This document shows positions 1-5,115 of a DNA stretch of 5,115 nt, in pieces. The first letter of the stretch is position 1; each line of letters opens with the position of its first letter. Both the position numbers and the translations under genes were made by a program. The DNA comes from CAYSDH01 sp964429805. GTDB taxonomy: Bacteria > Bacteroidota > Bacteroidia > Flavobacteriales_D > JABDKJ01. The DNA is taken from assembly GCA_964429805.1 (NCBI GenBank), contig CAYSDH010000124.1, positions 1-5,115 on the forward strand. The letters run 5' to 3'. The notes under the pieces are model-generated. The model was not told where the DNA came from. It saw only the letters and a program-made list of their open reading frames with translations, and searched no databases.

Positions 1-949
1 ATACTGGATCAACTGGCTTTCTAGGGTACGACTTTTTATCTGCCCTGTACTTTGGCCTTTTCCATGCGCTAAAATCTCGCAGGGGCTTTTTGGGCATTGC
101 TGTTTCATCTGGTGTTTGATCATCAGAGATTTTTTCTCCTGTAGAATCCCAGTCAGTGCCGTCTTCAGACAGGTAGATTTCCATTCCTTCCTTTAGCTCT
201 TGGCGCGGGAGTTTGACTGATAAAGACTTGCCTTCAGCTAGGCTCAGCGACTCCCCTTGTTGAGACTTTACACTAATGTTAAACATCCCTCCTGTCTCAA
301 GCGGCCCTTCGGCAGAAGCGGTGGTCAGACCTTGAGAGAGACATGAAAATATATCAACCGCGTCTTTTACCACCACGTTAACCTCACCTTCTATCACTTG
401 GCCTGAGGCATCTACAAATGCATCTTCTGGTACATGAATTTGTATTCCACCCTTCGTACGAATGAGTGATTGCTCACTCGCTTTTAGCTTAAATCTATTG
501 TCGTTCTTTTTACTCATCTCCTCTAACAAGTCGTCAACAGAATCAAAGTTGTAGAGTGTATACTCCAAGGTTACCCTTCGGTTTAGGTGCTTGTTAAACT
601 CACTGTCATTGTTTACCAATGGCGCTGACTCCCCTTTTGAAGACACTTCAAGGCAGTTTTCACATGCCCCCTTACCCTCTAGATATTGACGCACAGAAGC
701 TGACCTTTTATCGGCCAAGACTTGATTATAGTCGTCAGAACCATCATGATCTGTGTGTCCGATAATCTTAATGATATAGTCTCCTTTGAGGCCATGGAGT
801 TCAACTAAGTCATCAAGCAGTAGTCTAGCCTCAGTAGTTAAGAGGTGACTGTCAAAATCAAAATGAAGGGTAATATTCTCTTTTTGAATGGCTGAGAAAG
901 CCACTTGGTTGATTAGTATGCTCAGCACGATGGTCATTATCCACTTCAT
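1..949 (-). CDS. Exported OmpA-domain protein, paralog B (C-terminus outside window)
   Basis: An open frame runs from ATG at 947-949 to the left edge, giving 316 residues with no stop. Residues 1-19 look like a signal peptide (MKW start, hydrophobic core, AFS before A20) with no lipobox Cys, so the product is probably periplasmic or outer-membrane associated. Residues 26-131 are an OmpA-type peptidoglycan-binding domain: strand FDFDS (30-34), GHTDHDGSDDYN (64-75), R82 and NRRV (123-126). D67 and R82 are 15 residues apart, as are the Asp and Arg that contact diaminopimelate in characterised OmpA domains, so wall binding is likely. Residues 163-250 resemble the ZU5-like beta-sandwich of Bacteroidota surface proteins (IPxxAF-VDAxG type motif, GGMF at 220-223, AEGK at 238-241). 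A Pro/Lys/Arg-rich stretch follows residue 286. It is paralogous to the gene just upstream. Unlike that copy it carries a CxxC (C96, C99). Its specific function is unknown. Confidence 0.9.
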   Translation of the reverse strand, partial: MKWIMTIVLSILINQVAFSAIQKENITLHFDFDSHLLTTEARLLLDDLVELHGLKGDYIIKIIGHTDHDGSDDYNQVLADKRSASVRQYLEGKGACENCLEVSSKGESAPLVNNDSEFNKHLNRRVTLEYTLYNFDSVDDLLEEMSKKNDNRFKLKASEQSLIRTKGGIQIHVPEDAFVDASGQVIEGEVNVVVKDAVDIFSCLSQGLTTASAEGPLETGGMFNISVKSQQGESLSLAEGKSLSVKLPRQELKEGMEIYLSEDGTDWDSTGEKISDDQTPDETAMPKKPLRDFSAWKRPKYRADKKSYPRKPVDPV

Positions 950-1057
950 GATATTGTTTGTTTTACGGTTATGTTTTGATGTTAACTGAAGGGTATTAGA
1001 GGGTTTTGTTCTTAAAGAATGTGTGATTTGACTCTGGTTTGCCATGATAGTGTATTA

Positions 1058-1100
1058 AGGTTTACACTCTTTGATACCAGAATTAGAAAAAGGTAAACCT
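1058..1100. repeat. Inverted repeat between the two OmpA-domain genes
   Basis: AGGTTTAC at 1058-1065 is matched exactly by its reverse complement GTAAACCT at 1093-1100, with 27 bases between. On the minus strand it begins about 10 bases after the stop of paralog A and lies about 110 bases before the start of paralog B. A further short CTTT/AAAG pairing is possible inside the loop. There is no T-tract after it on the minus strand, so it is not a classical intrinsic terminator. It could be a transcript-stabilising hairpin, an operator, or chance. Confidence 0.3.
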
Positions 1101-1109
1101 CAATCGACA

Positions 1110-2843
1110 TTAATTTCTCAATTGACTCAGTTTTTCATTGAGTTCCAGATAGGTGCTGAGGGAATAATCTACCGTCTCGTTCTTATCCGTCACTTCTCCA
1201 AAGTAGCTGTATAGCTGGCCGTCCTCCACTTTATATGCCACTAGAATAGACGTTGACTTTCGAGTTTTCTTGACTTTGTAATTCCCTTTTTTATTTCGCT
1301 TCACCGGTACCATTGTCGCACCATTATTTTCGACTAACCACAGTTCTTGATTTGCAGAACCTTCGGCATCTACTTGCACAGTCATTGACTCGTTAACAGA
1401 TATGTTCATTCTAAAAATCTGATCGGTATTAGACCACTTGTTGACATTGCGGGTCTCAAACAAGTACGAGCCCGGATCTTGTTTTGCCAACAACATTTTC
1501 TGCCTGGCCGCATAGTCATTGAGTTTCACCCCATAGGTACGCTCATAATCGGCACACTCTTCTTCATAGGCCTTCATCTCTAGTCCGTATTTCTTATTGT
1601 ACTTTTCTCGCTCTGGGGCCACTACATCGCGTTCAAACTCTGCGCGCTGCGCATCTGCCTCAACGCGCCAGTATGCAAGCACTTCTTCATACTGATTATT
1701 CATAATGGTGAAGTCTTCGCATTTTTTTTGGAATCGTTCGAGGCGTTGTTCGTGCAGCAACATGTCTTTTTCATAGCGTATCATCGCCCTGTTAAACCTT
1801 GACTTATCCCACTCTTTCTTCTTCTTCTGATCTAAATCATGCCACTTGTAGTCGGTTCTAAAGTTTTCAAGCACAGGTTTAGATGGCACTTTAGGAGCGA
1901 TCGGCTCATAAGGTCTCTGAGGTCTTTCACTCGTCTCTGTCCTAAACACGGGCGGCACAAACTTGGGGTAGTTCTTTTTTGGAAAGGCCATCTGCTCTTC
2001 ACCTTCTTCATTTACAGCGGTGATGTCTTTTTCAGTGTTTGTCCAGTCATTACCATCTTCTGAGACATACAGACTCATACCGGGTTTTACCGCTTCAGAA
2101 GGAATACAGATTTTGAGGTTCTTCCCTTCTGCCATGCTTAATTTCTCTCCATTCTCAGTGCGGACTTCAAACTTAAACATGCCTCCGCTCAGCAAAACGT
2201 CTTCGCCAGACATGGTGCTCAAGCCCTCTCCTACAAATGCTCGTGGGTCTAAGGCATCAACCACTTTTACCTCTACTTTTCCCTTTACCACATTTCCGTC
2301 AGCGTCAATAAAACTGTCAGGTTCTATCTGTATTTTGATTCCTGCTTTGGTCTCAAGTCTCTGAGTTTTGTTGGTCTCTAACGTATAGACATTCAAATTC
2401 TCTTGGGTCATCTCCCGTTGCATCTCCTCGATGCTTTTAAACTCATAACGCACATACTCTATAACCACTCTCCTGTTTGACTCCATGGCGCCTTCGTCCA
2501 AGTCTTCGAGTAATGGCTGATGTTCTCCTTTAAACTCAACTTTGAGTTTACTCGGGTCTGCGCCCTTAGAAATCAAAAAGTCACTCACAGATTGAGCGCG
2601 CATGAAAGACAATTTCTCATTGTACTCTTGGCTGCCGTCAGTGTCTGTATGCCCCGCTATGTAGTATGCGTAGTCTCCTCTAAACTCCGTCCAGTCGAGT
2701 AAGGCTTCGAGTTTATTCTTGGCATTTTCAGAAAGTTCAAAACTGTTTTTCTTAAAATTGACCACGGCTGCTTCTCGATATATTTCTGAGAATGAGTAGT
2801 GAGAAAACAGAATGAGTGCGATAGAGAATAGGACTTTTTTCAT
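1110..2843 (-). CDS. Exported OmpA-domain protein with beta-sandwich and helical region, paralog A
   Basis: Complete gene of 577 residues. The ATG at 2841-2843 is the only one after the preceding in-frame TAG. Residues 1-19 form a signal peptide (MKK, hydrophobic core, SFS before E20) without a lipobox. Residues 25-131 are an OmpA-type domain: GHTDTDGSQEYN (64-75), R82, GE at 106-107 and NRRV (123-126). D67 and R82 match the diaminopimelate-contacting pair of the family, so peptidoglycan binding is likely. Its first strand is degenerate (FKKNS instead of FDFDS). Residues 163-250 form a ZU5-like beta-sandwich (FIDADG at 178-183, GGMF at 220-223). Residues 297-325 are a Pro-rich linker. Residues 334-455 are highly charged and probably helical, with aromatics spaced through Glu/Lys/Arg. 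Residues 460-560 look beta-rich. In most OmpA-family proteins this domain is C-terminal; here it is N-terminal. A structural or wall-anchored envelope role is inferred; no specific function is recognised. Confidence 0.92.
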   Translation of the reverse strand: MKKVLFSIALILFSHYSFSEIYREAAVVNFKKNSFELSENAKNKLEALLDWTEFRGDYAYYIAGHTDTDGSQEYNEKLSFMRAQSVSDFLISKGADPSKLKVEFKGEHQPLLEDLDEGAMESNRRVVIEYVRYEFKSIEEMQREMTQENLNVYTLETNKTQRLETKAGIKIQIEPDSFIDADGNVVKGKVEVKVVDALDPRAFVGEGLSTMSGEDVLLSGGMFKFEVRTENGEKLSMAEGKNLKICIPSEAVKPGMSLYVSEDGNDWTNTEKDITAVNEEGEEQMAFPKKNYPKFVPPVFRTETSERPQRPYEPIAPKVPSKPVLENFRTDYKWHDLDQKKKKEWDKSRFNRAMIRYEKDMLLHEQRLERFQKKCEDFTIMNNQYEEVLAYWRVEADAQRAEFERDVVAPEREKYNKKYGLEMKAYEEECADYERTYGVKLNDYAARQKMLLAKQDPGSYLFETRNVNKWSNTDQIFRMNISVNESMTVQVDAEGSANQELWLVENNGATMVPVKRNKKGNYKVKKTRKSTSILVAYKVEDGQLYSYFGEVTDKNETVDYSLSTYLELNEKLSQLRN

Positions 2844-3028
2844 GTGTTGTTGGGTTAATCGTTCATTACATAAGAGGATTTCAGACTAGATTAGTATTTG
2901 AGTGAAGCAAAGAAAATGACGATCCCAATGAATCCCATTTCTATTTATTTCAGTTCAACGCACAGTAATTGCGTAAAAAAAGATGGCTTAGGCCAACATT
3001 CTCAAGGGACATAATTTAACTTCGGGCA

Positions 3029-3640
3029 ATGGCATTTTTAAAGGGTCTTCTTTTTGGTATTGCAATGATTGCATTCATTGGACCGGTATTATTTACCCTT
3101 CTGAAAGCCTCGTTAGACCATGGTTTCAAAGGTGGATTTGCAGTCGCACTCGGCATCATTTTTTCAGATCTAGTGGCCGTAGTCATCTGCTTGCTCGGTG
3201 CTATTCCGTTTTTCGAAAATGAAGGCAATCAGCTTTGGATCTCAGTGGCCGGAGGTCTAATACTCCTTTTTCTTGGCCTCAAGTACATCATTAAACCAAA
3301 GCTTTTTAACCAAGAATCTGTAACGCTTGGCACTAAAGATTTTATTGGACTATTTGGCAGTGGCTTTTTGGTCAATTTTGTCAACCCCTTTGTATTCATC
3401 ATATGGATTGGCATTATAGTCTATGGGCAAAAACGCTTTGGAATGGACAGTGGCCTGTTCACTTTTATAGCGGGAGTATTAGCTGGAATATTTGGTACAG
3501 ATACGCTCAAAGCCTTTTTTGCAGAGAAGTTTCAGCCTTACACCAATCCAGTAGTACTAAAGAAAGTCTACTTCGTTATCGGGGTTGGTATGATTGGGTT
3601 TGGTATCCGTGCTTTTTATCATGCACTAACGCTAAGCTAG
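3029..3640 (+). CDS. LysE/RhtB-family amino-acid exporter
   Basis: Complete gene of 203 residues; an in-frame TAA at 3017-3019 makes the ATG at 3029 the first possible start. The protein is almost entirely membrane-embedded, with about six hydrophobic segments near residues 3-25, 38-60, 69-88, 105-133, 142-160 and 178-199, the usual size and layout of the LysE superfamily. Family hallmarks are the GP pair in the first helix (G18-P19), followed by a basic/glycine turn (HGFKGG, 31-36), the FSD in helix 2 (45-47) and the NP in helix 4 (119-120). Members pump amino acids or related small metabolites out across the inner membrane using the proton gradient; the substrate cannot be read from this sequence. 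It is the first gene of a two-gene plus-strand unit and diverges from the OmpA-domain genes across a 185 bp gap. No Shine-Dalgarno sequence is visible. Confidence 0.85.
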   Translation: MAFLKGLLFGIAMIAFIGPVLFTLLKASLDHGFKGGFAVALGIIFSDLVAVVICLLGAIPFFENEGNQLWISVAGGLILLFLGLKYIIKPKLFNQESVTLGTKDFIGLFGSGFLVNFVNPFVFIIWIGIIVYGQKRFGMDSGLFTFIAGVLAGIFGTDTLKAFFAEKFQPYTNPVVLKKVYFVIGVGMIGFGIRAFYHALTLS

Positions 3641-3656
3641 CGCATTGTCAAATAGT

Positions 3657-3664
3657 TAACTTTG
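3657..3664 (+). promoter_or_regulatory. Possible Bacteroidota -7 promoter element
   Basis: TAACTTTG fits the Bacteroidota -7 consensus TAnnTTTG exactly and ends 26 bases before the ATG of the DUF1761 gene, which would leave a leader of about 20 bases. The nearest upstream TTG (3645-3647) is too close to serve as the -33 element, and no good one lies at the expected distance. It may give the second gene its own transcript, or be a chance match. Confidence 0.3.
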
Positions 3665-3690
3665 ATTTTCAACCCTAAACTTTAACTAAT

Positions 3691-4197
3691 ATGTTTAATA
3701 TCCCTGTACACCTTGCTGCGGCCCTTATACCTCTGGTCGTTGGATTTATTTGGTATAACAAAAAGACGTTTGAGCCCGCTTGGCAAAAAGCAGCTGGAGT
3801 GTCTGACGAAAAATTACAAAGCGGCAATATGCTCGTTATCTTTTTGATAAGCTTCGTATTGTCCTTTCTGATGTCTTTCTTGCTCAGTTACTTCGTACAC
3901 CACGAAATGGGACTATCAGGCATTTTCAGACCCATTGCTGAAGAAGGCCTTGGCCTTGATGTGACGAGTGACACTGGAGTGATGCTTAAGGGGATGATAG
4001 ATGAATATTCCGTGCGTTTTAGCACATTCAAGCATGGCGCATTTCATGGTCTATTTATCTCAGTGCTATTCTTTCTGCCAGCCATTGCCATTACGGCCAT
4101 GTTTGAGCGTAAGTCGGCCAAGTACATCTTCATTAATTGGGGATACTGGGTAGTCACACTAGCACTCATGTGCGGAGTACTCTGCCAGTGGGGATAA
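3691..4197 (+). CDS. DUF1761 family integral membrane protein
   Basis: Complete gene of 168 residues; an in-frame TAA at 3676-3678 bounds the start and ATG 3691 is the first available. Four hydrophobic segments are visible, near residues 5-21, 47-69, 119-137 and 145-164. Features typical of the DUF1761 family are the aromatic end of the first helix (FIWYNKKTFEPAWQKAAG, residues 20-36), a GxxHGLF-like start of helix 3 (HGAFHGLF, 115-122), and the late FINWGYWVVTLALM motif (147-160). The loop between helices 2 and 3 (about residues 70-118) is longer than the other loops. The family has no established biochemical role. It starts 50 bp after the LysE-type exporter gene on the same strand and may share its transcript, although a possible promoter lies in the gap. 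A strong terminator follows. Confidence 0.82.
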   Translation: MFNIPVHLAAALIPLVVGFIWYNKKTFEPAWQKAAGVSDEKLQSGNMLVIFLISFVLSFLMSFLLSYFVHHEMGLSGIFRPIAEEGLGLDVTSDTGVMLKGMIDEYSVRFSTFKHGAFHGLFISVLFFLPAIAITAMFERKSAKYIFINWGYWVVTLALMCGVLCQWG

Positions 4198-4224
4198 TTA
4201 GATTCGCAAAATATAAATGACATG

Positions 4225-4250
4225 AAAGGCCGCTTTGCGGCCTTTTTTTT
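4225..4250 (+). terminator. Intrinsic terminator, shared by convergent genes
   Basis: AAAGGCCGC (4225-4233), loop TTT (4234-4236) and GCGGCCTTT (4237-4245) form a perfect 9 bp GC-rich hairpin, followed by further T residues to 4250. It ends the LysE-DUF1761 unit, 27 bases after the DUF1761 stop. On the minus strand the same hairpin starts just after the stop codon of the convergent hydrolase gene (4249-4251), whose TAA lies inside the run of T/A. The minus-strand side has only TTT before other bases, so termination is probably stronger in the plus direction. Confidence 0.9.
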
Positions 4251-5115
4251 ATTCACCTAAGGCCCGCTCATAAAGCCCGCTCATGGAGTCATTAAACTCA
4301 TCACCTTCAGGTCTTGGTGGCGGTATTTCTTCAACTATCAGGTCCTCACCATTAGGAATGAGCTTGTACGCAAACACGAACTCACCATCTGTCGAGGGTT
4401 CATTAAACTGGCCAAAACGCAGGTCATTAAAAATCATGGTGTCACCTCTCAGACTAATCACATACTCGTTTTGAGAGAGTCTGATGAGACGATGTACCTT
4501 TTCATGATCGGCCCATTGGCCAAGCAGATTATGCGCTTTATCAATGGTCACAAAATCTACTTCTGCTTTCTTATCAAACACCGAGTAGTAGGCTAAGTGA
4601 TACTGATCACCCGCATTGACATTTGCCGCCCAGAGCACTGCATTAAGCGGTGTAGGCCTTGTTGAGATAGACTCATACTCTATCTCTTGCCGAGCTAACG
4701 AACGCTCTATATCCTTATGCGCAATAAACTTCAACACCAATGTGAGCGCCATATACGCAGAGCTAATAATCAACCCAGCTGCGTTTACTTTTCTACGTGC
4801 TGATGAATTTCTTTTTAAAAATCGTGCAATCAATAGGCACACTAGAAATGGAAGTGTGTAAAAGAAGTCCGCGACAAATATGTTGTTCCAGGCAAACTTG
4901 TATGGCAAAGGCCAGAGTAACTGGGTACCCCATGAAGTATGACAGTCTAAGATGGGATGTGTGAAAAGACACCACCAAAACATTTTTGTCCACTCCTTAT
5001 TCGTTCCTTCTATTGGCCGCTTTAGTTTCCATAAAATAGGCAGGATGGCTAATGCGCCAATGACTCCGACACCTAACTTAAAGTTTAGTCCTACTTGATC
5101 AGAAAACAAAAACAC
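4249..5115 (-). CDS. YdjM-type (DUF457) membrane-bound putative metal-dependent hydrolase, N-terminus outside window
   Basis: The frame is open to the right edge; the visible part is 288 codons plus TAA at 4249-4251. The first codon in the window is GTG, which is most likely an internal Val, because family members begin with a further segment carrying the first helix and a His-rich metal-site motif. Numbering from the edge, hydrophobic segments lie near residues 8-29, 44-57, 76-100 and 112-132. THPILD (52-57), followed by WGTQLLWP (62-69), is the second conserved signature of this family, with H53 and D57 the likely metal ligands. The soluble C-terminal half (about 133-288) is of the kind seen in Bacteroidota members and ends in a Pro/Glu-rich stretch (EEIPPPRPE, 262-270). 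Family proteins are annotated as LexA-binding inner-membrane hydrolases from E. coli YdjM; the substrate is unknown. It converges on the DUF1761 gene and shares its terminator. Confidence 0.85.
   Translation of the reverse strand: MFLFSDQVGLNFKLGVGVIGALAILPILWKLKRPIEGTNKEWTKMFWWCLFTHPILDCHTSWGTQLLWPLPYKFAWNNIFVADFFYTLPFLVCLLIARFLKRNSSARRKVNAAGLIISSAYMALTLVLKFIAHKDIERSLARQEIEYESISTRPTPLNAVLWAANVNAGDQYHLAYYSVFDKKAEVDFVTIDKAHNLLGQWADHEKVHRLIRLSQNEYVISLRGDTMIFNDLRFGQFNEPSTDGEFVFAYKLIPNGEDLIVEEIPPPRPEGDEFNDSMSGLYERALGE

Noticed and set aside
1839..2702. Plus-strand open frames opposite paralog A (74, 114 and 60 codons)
   Set aside because: They lie antisense to a well-supported coding region with recognisable domains, and their translations resemble no family and have no coherent features.
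2892..2900. TAGTATTTG as a -7 element for the LysE-family gene
   Set aside because: The spacing between TA and TTTG is one base too long, no TTG lies at the -33 distance, and it is about 130 bases from the start codon.
2984..2995. TGGC-TTAG-GCCA mini-hairpin beside an A-run (2975-2981), resembling a minus-strand terminator
   Set aside because: The stem is only 4 bp, and a minus-strand terminator here would sit upstream of paralog A with no gene reading into it. Probably chance.
3630..3642. CGCTA-AGC-TAGCG inverted repeat overlapping the LysE-gene stop codon
   Set aside because: Five-base stem with no T-tract, too weak to call a terminator between two genes that may be cotranscribed.
3403..3678. 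Plus-strand 91-codon frame overlapping the end of the LysE-family gene
   Set aside because: It is an out-of-frame shadow of the exporter coding sequence with no plausible protein features.
4793..4993. Minus-strand 66-codon frame within the YdjM-type gene
   Set aside because: It is an out-of-frame shadow; the main frame carries the THPILD family motif and membrane segments without interruption.
5113..5115. GTG at the right edge as the start codon of the YdjM-type gene
   Set aside because: The family has an additional conserved N-terminal segment, so the gene almost certainly continues beyond the window and this codon is an internal Val.

Overview
The window looks like an ordinary chromosomal segment from a Bacteroidota bacterium, probably from the Cytophagales side of the phylum. 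The reasons are the gene families present, the absence of any Shine-Dalgarno-like sequence before the four visible start codons, the AT-leaning composition, and one exact match to the Bacteroidota -7 promoter element (TAnnTTTG). The class-level assignment is inference. No mobile element, CRISPR array, tRNA or rRNA was seen.

Left part (1-2843, minus strand): two tandem paralogous genes encode exported proteins. Each has a signal peptide, then an OmpA-type peptidoglycan-binding domain at the N-terminus, then a beta-sandwich resembling the ZU5-like modules common in Bacteroidota. The upstream copy (1110-2843) is complete and adds a long charged helical segment and a C-terminal beta-rich region. 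The downstream copy (1-949) runs off the left edge. They align without a gap over about 285 residues and are about 39 % identical by hand count. Their function is unknown; a cell-wall-anchored envelope role is the best inference.

Middle part (3029-4197, plus strand): a LysE/RhtB-type exporter gene is followed 50 bp later by a DUF1761 four-helix membrane protein gene. The second gene has a possible promoter of its own in the gap. A strong hairpin terminator ends this unit and sits directly against the end of the convergent gene on the other strand.

Right part (4249-5115, minus strand): the C-terminal 288 residues of a YdjM-type (DUF457) membrane-bound putative metal-dependent hydrolase, cut at its N-terminus by the window edge.

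Nothing here shows a recognisable new multi-gene system. The most unusual content is the paralogous OmpA-domain pair, because of its inverted domain order, its large unassigned helical region and its differences between copies. The two halves of the window are transcribed apart from each other from the 2844-3028 gap, and nothing in the sequence links the OmpA pair functionally to the transporter genes.
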